Positions 1 through 8,507 of a stretch of 64,000 bases of DNA are shown one piece after another (the first letter of the stretch is position 1; each line of letters begins with the position of its first letter). Source of the stretch: DAOTXR01 sp034435375 (GTDB lineage: Bacteria > Chloroflexota > Anaerolineae > Aggregatilineales > UBA3940); contig DAOTXR010000083.1 in the NCBI GenBank assembly GCA_034435375.1, positions 1 to 64,000 on the forward strand, written 5' to 3'. The notes under the pieces are model-generated. The model was not told the DNA's origin. It saw only the letters and a list, made by a program, of their open reading frames with translations, and searched no databases. A program made the position numbers and the translations under genes.

Positions 1-1
1 C

Positions 2-121
2 CTCACCGGCCCAGGCATGCGCTGGTCTCGCCCCGCCGCCGAACAGATGCTTGTCATTCGCGGCGCAGTCCTTGACCGTTCCTTCGATGCCCTCTGGGAT
101 GCTGCCTTCCCCCAAAACTGA
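2..121 (+). pseudogene. C-terminal tail of a transposase (ISKra4/UPF0236-like), cut by the window edge
   Basis: An open frame enters from the left edge and ends at the TGA at 119-121 after 39 residues. It reads GMRWSRPAAEQMLVIRGAVL followed by a DRSFDALWDAAF tail. The pattern GMRW, then a small/Ala-Glu pair, then a Leu/Arg-rich helix and a final 'FD.LW' is what I know from the C-termini of ISKra4/ISLre2-type transposases. Whether the element is intact cannot be told because the rest lies outside the window. No terminal inverted repeat is recognised between 122 and 145. Confidence 0.5.
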
Positions 122-145
122 AATGCACCCCGCTACTGTCCCCTG

Positions 146-174
146 TTGACAGCACTGAGCGATTCGACTATCAT
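146..174 (+). promoter_or_regulatory. sigma70-type promoter for the SDR/kinase unit
   Basis: TTGACA at 146-151 and TATCAT at 169-174 are separated by exactly 17 bases. The inferred start of transcription (about 180-182) falls inside the operator at 178-196, so a bound repressor would block initiation. The downstream leader to the SDR start at 362 is about 180 bases and shows no recognised riboswitch. Confidence 0.65.
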
Positions 175-177
175 AGA

Positions 178-196
178 TATGACATCATACATCATA
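178..196. promoter_or_regulatory. Operator TATGACATCATACATCATA, copy 1 (probable GntR site)
   Basis: This 19-base element begins 3 bases after the -10 box and differs at one position from TATGACATCATACGTCATA at 2731-2749 in front of the GntR gene. Copy 2 is the better palindrome (TATGAC, 7 bases, GTCATA). The one mismatch here, A for G in the right arm, makes this the weaker half-palindrome. Inference: both are bound by the FadR-type regulator at 2768-3490. Confidence 0.6.
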
Positions 197-361
197 TCTG
201 TTGATTCTGCTAGCCGCAGCAAGGTGAACGGCGCTGTCCTTCCCGATGCTGGACCATCTTCCAAAAGTTACTGCAAGCCAGTACTGCCGAGAGCCTACCA
301 GATGGGAATTCAGCATCGCGGCAACTGCTGACTGTTCTCCAGCTAAGCATGAGGTGTGCCG

Positions 362-1156
362 ATGACTATAGATGTCTCCAACATGCGTCTCGACGGTCAG
401 GTCGCCATCGTCACCGGGGGCGGAACTGGGATCGGGAAGGCTACTGCTCAACTCTTTGCACGTGTTGGTGCCAAGGTCGTCATCGCGAACCGCCGCGCCA
501 ACACTGGCGAAGAGGTCATGCGAGAGATCATACGTGAGGGAGGCGAGGCCTCCTTCATCTCCACTGATGTCGGTGACCCCGCTCAGGTGCAGCAGATGGT
601 GCAGCATACGGTGGACACCTACGGACGGCTCGACATTCTGTTCAACAATGCCGGACTTGGTATGGTTGCGCCGTTCTGGGAACTTAGCAACGAAGATTGG
701 AATTTCATTATCAGCGTCAATCTGTCGGGGCACTTCTATTGTGCTAAGTATGCTGTGCCGCATATGCTTAGACAAGGCGGGGGTGTCATCGTGAATATGT
801 CTTCCGTGCTCGGCTATGCCACCAACCCCGGTATGACCGCCTACACAACGACCAAGGCCGCTATTGTCGGCATGACAAAAGCCATGGCGTTGGACCTGGC
901 CCGGCGGAATGTTCGGGTCAATTGCATCGTGCCGGGAAGCATTGATACTCCGATGATGTGGGAAGGCTATCCTGAAGAGGAACTCCCTCGTATCGCCCGT
1001 GAGGCCGCGGAGGCCGTGCCTGTTGGTCGGGTAGCACCACCAGAAGAAGTCGCCAGTGCGGTGCTGTTCCTGGTCAGCCCAGCAGCCTCGCTTGTGACCG
1101 GCACGACTCTGATCGTCGATGGCGCATTGCTGGCCAAGATCGCTACCGAGTACTGA
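362..1156 (+). CDS. Short-chain dehydrogenase/reductase (SDR), classical type
   Basis: NAD(P)-dependent oxidoreductase of unknown substrate, probably acting on a polyol or hydroxy acid intermediate given the FGGY kinase that follows 34 bases later. The N-terminal Rossmann motif TGGGTGIGKA, the NNAG motif, the catalytic serine region NMSSVLGY and the active-site YTTTK are all present. The C-terminus has the usual PGSIDTPM and VTGTTLIVDGA segments. The length of 264 residues is normal. The ATG at 362 has GAGG 7 bases upstream; an in-frame GTG at 356 would add two residues. Expression is likely controlled by the operator at 178-196. Confidence 0.85.
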   Translation: MTIDVSNMRLDGQVAIVTGGGTGIGKATAQLFARVGAKVVIANRRANTGEEVMREIIREGGEASFISTDVGDPAQVQQMVQHTVDTYGRLDILFNNAGLGMVAPFWELSNEDWNFIISVNLSGHFYCAKYAVPHMLRQGGGVIVNMSSVLGYATNPGMTAYTTTKAAIVGMTKAMALDLARRNVRVNCIVPGSIDTPMMWEGYPEEELPRIAREAAEAVPVGRVAPPEEVASAVLFLVSPAASLVTGTTLIVDGALLAKIATEY

Positions 1157-1190
1157 GTCTACTAAGCGAAGTCCCTACACGAGTGACTGC

Positions 1191-2660
1191 ATGGGATCAG
1201 TCTTCATTGGGATTGATGTTGGCACGCTGGATGTCCACGGCATCCTGATCAGCATGACTGGCAAGCTGGTAGCGCATCAACACCGCGCTATTGCTGTGCG
1301 TAGCCCATTCCCTGGCTATGCCGAGCATGAGCCTGAACAAGACTGGTGGAACAATCTTTGCTCAATTACCCAACAGTTGCTGCATACCAGTGGGATCGAG
1401 CCGCAGGCCGTGGCCGGTATCGGGCTAGCTGGGTTATTTCCAGTCACCTGTGCGCTGGACGAACAGGGCAGCCCTGTAGGGCCAGCGATCCTGTATTCTG
1501 ATAGTCGCGCAGAACAAGAAGTTGATGAGGTCTCACGCATATGCGGCCAGCCGTTGACAGGAGATGAGGTCATTCCCAATCTGTTATGGCTGGCCCGCCA
1601 CCGACCGTTGACCTTTGCTCGCGTGAAGACCGTCCTGAGCGCGACCGGCTACCTTGTGTATCGGCTGACGGGACAGGCAACGCTCGATCCGCACAACGCC
1701 TGTCGCTTTGGTGGGGTCGTCAACAGCACCCGTACCGGCTGGGAGCTTGAGAAGGTGGCTGCTCTTGGGCTTCCCCCCGACATACTCCCTCAGATTGCTG
1801 CAACAACCAAGGTGATCGGAACCGTGACTCGGCAGGCGGCTTCGTTTACAGGACTTGTGGAGGGGACACCGGTCATCACTGGCACAACTGATACACTGGC
1901 GACGCTTGTGGGCAATGGGGTGCTTGAGTTGGGCGAGGCCATGATCTACTATGGGTCGACAGGCACATTATCCATTGTGACCGTTCCTCTGGAGGACGCG
2001 TTTCATCAACCTGCCCTTTTCGCGCCGGACGCACCCTATCAACTGGCCGTCTATCTGATTGGATCGGGTGCCATGCTGCAGTGGGCGCTTGATCTAATTA
2101 CCGCGTGTGCTCAGGCCCCTGAGAACCGAGACACTCTCTTCCGCCGTCTAGACATGGCTGCTGCTGATGTTGAGCCTGGCGCGGGAGGCATTTTTGTCCT
2201 GCCCTACTTGGCAGGCAGGTACTATCCCCAACCAGATGGCGCGGTGCGTGGTCAGATCATCGGGCTGAGCTTGCATCACCAGGCAGCACACATCTGGCGC
2301 GCCCTACTCGAGGCTCCAGGCTATGTGCTTGCCACACGCCTCCAGGAATCTCTGCCTCATCCCATCCGGAGACTGGTTGCCAGCGGCGGTGGGGCCAGAA
2401 GCGAAACATGGCGCCGCATTATCAGCGACATGACCGGCCTTGCTCAACACTATCTACCAAGCGGCAGTGGCGCAATGGGAGCTGCTGCGCTGGCAGCGCT
2501 TGGAACTGGCCATGTTTCAGACCTTAAGGCGATCCGCGAGATGTGGTTGCAGGACGAGCGCGTAACGGAACCAGACCCGGCGCAAGTCGCCATGTATCGG
2601 GAACTGCTGCCGAGGTGGCAGGCGCTGGACGAGGCTGCTTCTGCTCGCCGATCCTATTGA
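1191..2660 (+). CDS. FGGY-family carbohydrate kinase (xylulokinase-like)
   Basis: ATP-dependent kinase of the FGGY/ASKHA fold that phosphorylates a sugar, polyol or similar compound. Visible landmarks are the N-terminal phosphate-1 segment FIGIDVGTLDVHGILI, the GTTDTLATLVGNG loop, YYGSTGTLSIV, and the adenosine motif ASGGGARSETWRRIISDMTG. The protein is 489 residues, typical of the family. I chose the ATG at 1191 because the hydrophobic first strand starts four residues later; an upstream extension overlapping the SDR gene has no family character. The substrate cannot be named from sequence. It is the first of two FGGY kinases in the cluster; the second is at 4755. Confidence 0.85.
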   Translation: MGSVFIGIDVGTLDVHGILISMTGKLVAHQHRAIAVRSPFPGYAEHEPEQDWWNNLCSITQQLLHTSGIEPQAVAGIGLAGLFPVTCALDEQGSPVGPAILYSDSRAEQEVDEVSRICGQPLTGDEVIPNLLWLARHRPLTFARVKTVLSATGYLVYRLTGQATLDPHNACRFGGVVNSTRTGWELEKVAALGLPPDILPQIAATTKVIGTVTRQAASFTGLVEGTPVITGTTDTLATLVGNGVLELGEAMIYYGSTGTLSIVTVPLEDAFHQPALFAPDAPYQLAVYLIGSGAMLQWALDLITACAQAPENRDTLFRRLDMAAADVEPGAGGIFVLPYLAGRYYPQPDGAVRGQIIGLSLHHQAAHIWRALLEAPGYVLATRLQESLPHPIRRLVASGGGARSETWRRIISDMTGLAQHYLPSGSGAMGAAALAALGTGHVSDLKAIREMWLQDERVTEPDPAQVAMYRELLPRWQALDEAASARRSY

Positions 2661-2697
2661 GAGCCACCGTGTAGCAACCATACGGTAGAGTTCGGTG

Positions 2698-2726
2698 TTG
2701 ACTTTGGAGAAGAATTCGCCTATCAT
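2698..2726 (+). promoter_or_regulatory. sigma70-type promoter for gntR and downstream genes
   Basis: TTGACT at 2698-2703 and TATCAT at 2721-2726 are 17 bases apart, the same architecture as the promoter at 146-174. The operator copy at 2731-2749 follows the -10 box by 4 bases. The predicted transcript starts inside the operator, which suits autorepression. Confidence 0.6.
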
Positions 2727-2730
2727 AATG

Positions 2731-2749
2731 TATGACATCATACGTCATA
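2731..2749. promoter_or_regulatory. Operator TATGACATCATACGTCATA, copy 2 (GntR autoregulation)
   Basis: The arms TATGAC and GTCATA form a perfect inverted repeat around 7 bases. This is compatible with FadR-subfamily operators, which centre on a GT...AC core. An ATG at 2732 lies inside the operator and is in frame with the regulator, but the family start is the ATG at 2768. Confidence 0.65.
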
Positions 2750-2767
2750 CTTCGCGGGGTTCCTCGT

Positions 2768-3490
2768 ATGCCATCTGTATCACGGCGCAAGAAGCTGTCG
2801 CATGAGGTAAGTGAAAAGATACTTGCCTTGATCGATGGGGGGGACGTCGCCCTGGGTAGCCAGTTGCCTACCGAGAGCGAACTCGTCGAGATGTTTAAAG
2901 TGAGCCGGACATCGGTCCGTGAAGCGGTGAAATCGCTGGCCGCGCTGGGCGTCGTTGAGGTGCGGCCAGGTATCGGCACCTTTGTCGTGGGGGCACGTCC
3001 AGGGCCACTGCGCTCGCTGCCAGTTTGGGGCGGGTCGATTAGTATGTTCGATCTGCTGCAGATACTCGAGTTTCGGCAGATTTTCGAGCCAGAGGTCGCA
3101 GCGCTTGCGGCAAGGCGCGCGACGCCAGAAGACATTGAAGAGATGGACCGTTGTGTCGTGGCGCTCGCGTGCGGTGTGGCTGCCGGGATCAGGCCGCCGG
3201 AGGACCTTGGTTTTCACCTCGCACTGGCCCATGCGACGAAGAATGACGCCCTTGTGGACGTGTCGAGCTTGACCGCCCGGTTCTATGAGCAAGACATATA
3301 CCTGCCCGATGAACTGGACGTGAAAGGACACCGCGAGATACTCGAAGCCGTCAAAAACAACGATCCAGATGCCGCCCGGCAAGCAATGCGGGCCCACCTA
3401 GACGAAGTCGAACGCCGTTACCGCGTAGCGATGACCTCCGATGACGCCGAACCCAAGCGGCACCAAAGAACAGGAAACAACTCCCGATGA
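2768..3490 (+). CDS. GntR-family transcriptional regulator, FadR/FCD subfamily
   Basis: DNA-binding regulator likely to sense a cluster metabolite. Residues 1-75 form the winged helix (LGSQLPTESELVEMFKVSRT, then TSVREAVKSLAALGVVEVRPG). The rest is an all-helical FCD ligand domain with FRQIFEPEVAALAARRA and the metal/ligand signature DLGFHLALAHATKN. It has 240 residues, the family norm. The start at 2768 puts RRKKLSHEVSEKIL directly before the wing; no strong ribosome site is visible (GGGGTTCCTCGT), so the message may be translated from a short leader. The stop overlaps the next start (ATGA at 3487-3490), so it is the first gene of a co-transcribed unit. Confidence 0.9.
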   Translation: MPSVSRRKKLSHEVSEKILALIDGGDVALGSQLPTESELVEMFKVSRTSVREAVKSLAALGVVEVRPGIGTFVVGARPGPLRSLPVWGGSISMFDLLQILEFRQIFEPEVAALAARRATPEDIEEMDRCVVALACGVAAGIRPPEDLGFHLALAHATKNDALVDVSSLTARFYEQDIYLPDELDVKGHREILEAVKNNDPDAARQAMRAHLDEVERRYRVAMTSDDAEPKRHQRTGNNSR

Positions 3491-4734
3491 GCAACATCCC
3501 GCAAGAGATCAGCCGCATACAGGAGCTGGTCAAGCAGCACGATACCTGGCGGATGCGAACATTAAATCTAACCGCTTCCGAGAACGCTGTGAGTCCGTGT
3601 GTGCGAAGGATTCTAGACAATGATTGGATAGGCCGCTATGCGGACTTCACTGGTCGCGACTTAGATGCTCGCCGGTACCGGGGAACGCGCTACATCGCCG
3701 AGATTGAGAAGATCGTCGAGACCTTGGCAAAGCGCGTGTTCGGCGCAGAGTATGTTGAAATCCGGCCTATCGCCGGTCACTTGGCTGGTGCTGCCATCCT
3801 GATGGCATTGTGTCGGCCCGGCGATCTAGTCCTGGAGCTTAACAGTAGCAGCGGTGGTCATCGCGAGGCGACGAAGTATGTGACACCCAAGTTGATGAAC
3901 CTCGATGTCCGCTGGCTGCCCTTCGATGGTGAACGGTACAACATTGACGTTCCCGCCGCCTTACAACTGATCAGGGAGACATGCCCACGGCTTGTCATCC
4001 TGGGTTCGAGCAACTTTCTGTTTCCTCACCCCGTCGCTGACATCAAGCAAGCGCTGGCTGAGTCCAATCCGGAAAGCATTCTCGTCTACGATGCATCCCA
4101 CGTACTTGGCCTGCTGGCTGGTGGCTGTTTTCAAAACCCGCTTTCCGAAGGCGCTGACGTGATCTTCAGCAGCACACACAAGACCTTCCCCGGCCCACAA
4201 GGCGGCATCATCCTCACCAACCGCGCTGACATCATTGAGCCGATCAGTGAGGCGGTTTACCCCGGACTAGTCACCAACCACCATGCCTTCCGTATGCCAG
4301 GGCTGGCCATTGCGCTGGCCGAGATGGAGGCTTTCGGGGCAGCGTATGCGCATCAAGTTATTGCCAATGCGCAGGCGCTGGGCGCATCACTGGCTGCAGA
4401 AGGGATTCCCTGTGTCAGCGTTGACGGCAAGTTCAGTCAATCGCATACGGTGCTGGGGCGGGTAGCAGCCTTTGGGAAAGGAGCTGAGATTGCCCTCCGG
4501 CTTGAAGAGGCGGACATCATCTGCACGGCCTGCAGTCTGCCTGAAGCTCAGGGCAGCGAGGGCCTCCGGCTGGGTGTGCAGGAGTTGACCCATCACGGCG
4601 CTACCGAAGCTGCCATGCGGCAGGTGGCCGCACTGATCGCCGATGTCATCCTGGCGCGGCGTCCGATAGAACTCGTGGCGAACGACGTCCATGTCTTTGT
4701 GGAGCAACTTGGCCCTGTTCAGTACACTTGGTAG
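3487..4734 (+). CDS. Serine hydroxymethyltransferase-like PLP enzyme
   Basis: Fold type I PLP enzyme related to glycine/serine hydroxymethyltransferase, which interconverts glycine plus methylene-tetrahydrofolate and serine. Family marks are NLTASENAVSP near residue 20 (LIASEN in GlyA) and the PLP lysine in SSTHKTFPGPQGG (GlyA: THKTLRGPRGG). The PLP-contacting YDASHVLGL is also present. The length of 415 residues matches GlyA. It is embedded in a catabolic operon rather than a housekeeping context, so a variant acting on another beta-hydroxy amino acid or an alpha-substituted serine is possible. In the pathway proposed here it would consume glycine formed from sarcosine. Confidence 0.8.
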   Translation: MSNIPQEISRIQELVKQHDTWRMRTLNLTASENAVSPCVRRILDNDWIGRYADFTGRDLDARRYRGTRYIAEIEKIVETLAKRVFGAEYVEIRPIAGHLAGAAILMALCRPGDLVLELNSSSGGHREATKYVTPKLMNLDVRWLPFDGERYNIDVPAALQLIRETCPRLVILGSSNFLFPHPVADIKQALAESNPESILVYDASHVLGLLAGGCFQNPLSEGADVIFSSTHKTFPGPQGGIILTNRADIIEPISEAVYPGLVTNHHAFRMPGLAIALAEMEAFGAAYAHQVIANAQALGASLAAEGIPCVSVDGKFSQSHTVLGRVAAFGKGAEIALRLEEADIICTACSLPEAQGSEGLRLGVQELTHHGATEAAMRQVAALIADVILARRPIELVANDVHVFVEQLGPVQYTW

Positions 4735-4754
4735 CCTGCAACGGGATTGTGATC

Positions 4755-6299
4755 ATGGGAGACTCGCCTGTCATTCTGGTCATTGATCTAGGGCTCACCA
4801 ACTGCAAAGCGGCGGCATTTGCGGCGGATGGTAAGGTGATCACCCGGTCCAGCGTGCCATACCCAACCCACTATCCTGGGACAGGGCTTGCCGAGCAAGA
4901 CCCCAACGCGTGGTGGAATGCTGCTTGTCGGGCTGTACGGGAAGCCGTGAACGCGCAGCCTGACGTGGCGGAGAGAGTGGCGAGCATCAGTGTTACCGGC
5001 CACATGCATGCCCTTGTTAGCGTAGGGCGGGACGGGCAGCCGGTGTCGAACGCCATCGTACTGGGAGATCTACGCAGCATAACCTCTGCCCAGTATATCA
5101 CCGCCGAGATGGGGCTTGAGACTATCTACCGCATTACTGGCACTCGGATGGAAGAAGCCATGCCTGCCGCAAAGCTCCACTGGCTCAAGACCCACGCGGC
5201 AGACATTTTCGGCGCTGCAGACCTATTCACAGGCTGCAAAGATTTCATTCGTGGCAAGCTGACGGGCGATCGCTTTACCGATCCAATTGATGCCTGTGCC
5301 ATGTCCCTCTACGACCTGCAAAGCGGCACATGGTCAGAGGAAATGATGCGTTTGGTTGGTGTCACCAAGGCGGTATTGCCCGACATTCTGCCGCCGACTG
5401 CGCAGGCAGGAACGCTCTTACCCGAAGCGGCGCACGCGCTCGGTTTGCCCAGTGGTGTCCCGGTCGTGGTGGGCGGTGGCGATGACATCGAGGTAGTGGG
5501 GGCCGGGCTAATGACCCCAGGCTGTTCAAAGGAGCATTTGGGGACTACGGGTTCCTTTCTGACCTGCATAGCCGAACCGATATACGATCCGGCGATGGCA
5601 CTGGAGCTTTACCCACATGCCGAAGCGGGGTTGTGGGTCCTGGGCGGCTCCATCACGTCGGCGGGGGCCGCGCTGGCCTGGGCTGCCGATGTCCTGGGGT
5701 ATAAGGATGTGATGGGCGTGTTCCAGGAGGGCTTTGACATTCACCCCAAAGACACTTCAAGCCGGCTCATATTTGTGCCCCACCTGATGGGGCAACGCTG
5801 CCCAAACTGGAACTCTCAGGTGCGCGGCCTGTGGGCAGGGCTGTCCATCACCCACAGCAGAGCGGACCTGATGCGTGCCGCGTTCAACGGCACGGCCTAT
5901 GCGCTAAATGGGATTCTGCGACGCATTGATGCGGTGGTTGGGAGACAAGAGCAGGTCATGGTCACTCACCGGCCGGGCGACAGCATGGAATGGCTGCAAT
6001 TTCGAACAAATGTATATGGACGCCCGGTTGGCGTGCTCAACACGAGCGAACCCACCGCCCTGGGTGCCATGCTCCTAGGGGCCACCGGCATTGGAGTCTA
6101 CCCGAACCTGCGTGAAGCAGTGAACAACGTCGCAGGTGTCATACACGTGGTCGAACCCGACGCCGACTCGCAGAGTCTGTTGGCCCGTGAGTCTGCTCTG
6201 TACGAACGAGTACAGACTGCGATGCTTCCGATCTGGCAGGCAATGCACACAAGCTTGGAGGTCCCCGACGGGGATTCTGTCCGATCGCTGGAAACATAA
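4755..6299 (+). CDS. FGGY-family carbohydrate kinase (second paralogue, atypical)
   Basis: Second sugar-type kinase. The N-terminus VILVIDLGLTNCKAAAFAADGK is the phosphate-1 loop, TGHMHALVSV follows the family pattern and GGGDDIEVVGAG matches the G-D loop. LGTTGSFLT is the phosphate-2 segment. In the adenosine region the usual Gly-Gly-Gly turn is replaced by VTHRPGDSMEWLQFRTNVYG, with the later ALGAMLLGATGIGVY intact. The protein is 514 residues. ATG 4755 was chosen because the conserved strand begins six residues later; no strong ribosome site is seen, consistent with translational coupling to the SHMT-like gene that ends 20 bases upstream. Activity may differ from the first kinase; the substrate is unknown. 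Confidence 0.8.
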   Translation: MGDSPVILVIDLGLTNCKAAAFAADGKVITRSSVPYPTHYPGTGLAEQDPNAWWNAACRAVREAVNAQPDVAERVASISVTGHMHALVSVGRDGQPVSNAIVLGDLRSITSAQYITAEMGLETIYRITGTRMEEAMPAAKLHWLKTHAADIFGAADLFTGCKDFIRGKLTGDRFTDPIDACAMSLYDLQSGTWSEEMMRLVGVTKAVLPDILPPTAQAGTLLPEAAHALGLPSGVPVVVGGGDDIEVVGAGLMTPGCSKEHLGTTGSFLTCIAEPIYDPAMALELYPHAEAGLWVLGGSITSAGAALAWAADVLGYKDVMGVFQEGFDIHPKDTSSRLIFVPHLMGQRCPNWNSQVRGLWAGLSITHSRADLMRAAFNGTAYALNGILRRIDAVVGRQEQVMVTHRPGDSMEWLQFRTNVYGRPVGVLNTSEPTALGAMLLGATGIGVYPNLREAVNNVAGVIHVVEPDADSQSLLARESALYERVQTAMLPIWQAMHTSLEVPDGDSVRSLET

Positions 6300-6321
6300 T
6301 GGCGCTAAGACGATCTCAATC

Positions 6322-7476
6322 ATGACAGAATTCGAACCACCGTCAGACGAGTACCCACAACGTATACGCCGGGCACGGATACTGATGGAAGAGTGGCAGC
6401 TTGATGCGCTGTTGCTCCTTACCGGCCCCAACCTGATTTACTTCACCGGTATGCCATGTGGGCGCAGTGGATCGCGGCCTTTCTTCTACATACTCCCTCA
6501 AAAGGGCTGCCCGATCCTTATCGTCCACGATGGCCGCGAATATGAAGCACGTGCGTTCACCTCAGTTGAGGATATTCGCACCTACACACGATTATCTCAG
6601 TTGCCGCTGGAGGTAGTGTTAGGCGGGGTTGATGACCTGGGCCTACAACAGGGGCGCATTGGCGTCGAGCTCGGTTCAGAGATGGTGATGGATCTCCCAT
6701 TCGCGGAGTTCGACAACCTGAAGCAAGGGCTGCCTGGCGTGCAGTTCGTAGATGCCAGTCCGCTGCTGTGGCAGTTGCGTATGATCAAAACAGGGCCAGA
6801 GATCGCGCGAGTCGCGCGGGCGTGCACCATCACGCTTGAGGCTTACGACCGCACCTTCCGCTCTGTCCGCCCAGGGATGAGCGAAGCGGAGATCGAGCGA
6901 ATCATGATGTGCAACATGCTAGAGCTGGGTGGACACTCTCCCTGGGTCCTGATTACAAGTGGGCCAGGGAACTACGACCTGGTGAGCAAAGGTGGCGGCT
7001 CACGCCGCGTTCAGCCAGGTGATATGGTATGGATGGACTGTGGATGCGCGGTCGAAGGGTACTTCTCCGATTTTGGGCGGGCGGGCGTGATCGGTGGGGC
7101 AAGCGCCTTGCAGGAGTCGGCTCAGCGTGAGATTCACCGCATTACCCGCATGGGCATAGAGATGATGCGCCCAGGAACGCCAGTCGCAGAGATTGCTGCC
7201 CGCTGCAACGAAGCAGTCCGAGCGCTGGAACTGCCTATCACGTCCAACATTTCGGAGCTTGCGGCCCGGGTAGGGCATGGTCTGGGTATGGTCGTGACGG
7301 AACTGCCCAGCCTGAGCGAGACAGACGACACACAGCTTGCCTCAGGCATGATCGTGACGATCGAGCCAGGCGTGGCAACAGACTATGGGACGTTCCACGT
7401 CGAAGAGAACGTGCTGATCACCGAGACCGGACCCCGGGTACTCTCAGAAGGACACTGGCAGTTATGGACGATCTGA
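6322..7476 (+). CDS. M24-family hydrolase (Xaa-Pro peptidase/creatinase fold), metal site intact
   Basis: Pita-bread fold protein of the M24B group. Residues 1-150 are a creatinase N-terminal domain (LDALLLLTGPNLIYFTGMPC). The C-terminal catalytic domain keeps the five metal ligands: Asp in WMDCGCAVEG, Asp in YFSDFGRAG, His in GHGLGMVV, Glu in VTIEPGV and Glu in HVEENVLIT. It is therefore likely an active metal-dependent aminopeptidase or amidohydrolase. At 384 residues it is of family length. It starts 22 bases after the kinase and its 3' end overlaps the importer ATPase gene by 13 bases, so it belongs to the same operon. Confidence 0.85.
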   Translation: MTEFEPPSDEYPQRIRRARILMEEWQLDALLLLTGPNLIYFTGMPCGRSGSRPFFYILPQKGCPILIVHDGREYEARAFTSVEDIRTYTRLSQLPLEVVLGGVDDLGLQQGRIGVELGSEMVMDLPFAEFDNLKQGLPGVQFVDASPLLWQLRMIKTGPEIARVARACTITLEAYDRTFRSVRPGMSEAEIERIMMCNMLELGGHSPWVLITSGPGNYDLVSKGGGSRRVQPGDMVWMDCGCAVEGYFSDFGRAGVIGGASALQESAQREIHRITRMGIEMMRPGTPVAEIAARCNEAVRALELPITSNISELAARVGHGLGMVVTELPSLSETDDTQLASGMIVTIEPGVATDYGTFHVEENVLITETGPRVLSEGHWQLWTI

Positions 7477-8504
7477 GCTGGGCACCAAACCACTCCAAGC
7501 ATAATGGCACCCAGCCGCTGCTCCAGGTTCGAGATCTGCGTACAGAGTTTGTGACCGAGTACGGTGTGGTTAAGGCAGTCAACGGTGTATCTTTTGAAGT
7601 AGCCCCAGGTGAGACGTTAGGAATCGTTGGAGAGTCGGGCAGCGGAAAGACCGTTGCCATGCTCTCTGTGATGCGACTCATCGAAAGCCCGCCAGGCCGC
7701 ATTGTGAGCGGGGAAGTGCTTTTCGACAACACTGACCTCTTGAAGCTCTCGTTTCGGCAAATGCGGCAGATTCGCGGTGGCAAGATCGCGATGGTGTTCC
7801 AGGATCCACTAACTTCCCTCAACCCGGTGTTCTCCATAGGCGATCAACTCACGGAGGCCATCAGAATACACCTCGGCCTCTCAGGCAAGGCTGCTCTGGA
7901 GCGAGCAAAAGAGGTCCTGACACAGGTCGGTATTGCTGATCCAGCGCGTGCGCTGGAGGCGTTTCCCCACCAATTCAGCGGTGGTATGCGCCAACGTGTC
8001 ATGATAGCGATGGCAATCTCTTGCAACCCGGCCCTACTCATTGCGGATGAGCCTACCACTGCACTGGATGTTACCGTGCAAGAGCAGCTCCTCCAGGTTG
8101 TCGATGACCTTCGCTCGCAGTTGAGCATGTCAGTCGTCTGGATCACACACGATCTCGGCGTGATCGCTGGCCTCGCCGACCGTGTCCTGGTGATGTACGG
8201 TGGTGAGATCGTTGAGCAGGGCCCAACAGATGTGATCTTTGAGGCTCCTCGCCATCCCTACACTCAGGGCTTGCTGCATTCCATCCCACGTCTGGATGTT
8301 CCGCGCGGTATGAAACTTAAGCCTATCCAGGGAACAGCGCCCGATCTAATCCACCTCCAGCCTGGATGCCAGTTCGCGCCTCGTTGCCAGCATCGCATCT
8401 GGCGATGTGACGAACCTCCATCGCTCACCAGTCTAACAGCTGATCACGCGAGCCGCTGCTGGGTCAACCCCAAGGCAGTATCGCTTGTAGAAGAGGGTGA
8501 TTAA
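7464..8504 (+). CDS. Peptide/opine-type ABC importer ATP-binding protein (OppD/DppD-like)
   Basis: First ATPase of a family 5 (oligopeptide/nickel type) importer. Walker A GESGSGKT, signature FSGGMRQRVMIA and Walker B LLIADEPTTALD are intact. The C-terminal OppD/F extension carries the cysteines GCQFAPRCQHRIWRC, which in this family can hold an iron-sulfur cluster. Its 346 residues are typical. The gene overlaps the M24 gene and is 3 bases from the next ATPase gene. The substrate is inferred only from neighbours: a small N-methylated or peptide-like compound. Confidence 0.9.
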   Translation: MDDLSWAPNHSKHNGTQPLLQVRDLRTEFVTEYGVVKAVNGVSFEVAPGETLGIVGESGSGKTVAMLSVMRLIESPPGRIVSGEVLFDNTDLLKLSFRQMRQIRGGKIAMVFQDPLTSLNPVFSIGDQLTEAIRIHLGLSGKAALERAKEVLTQVGIADPARALEAFPHQFSGGMRQRVMIAMAISCNPALLIADEPTTALDVTVQEQLLQVVDDLRSQLSMSVVWITHDLGVIAGLADRVLVMYGGEIVEQGPTDVIFEAPRHPYTQGLLHSIPRLDVPRGMKLKPIQGTAPDLIHLQPGCQFAPRCQHRIWRCDEPPSLTSLTADHASRCWVNPKAVSLVEEGD

Positions 8505-8507
8505 CTC

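Noticed and set aside
2732..2767. Earlier in-frame ATG for the GntR gene
   Set aside because: It lies inside the operator and adds MTSYVILRGVPR, which is not in the family; ATG 2768 is better.
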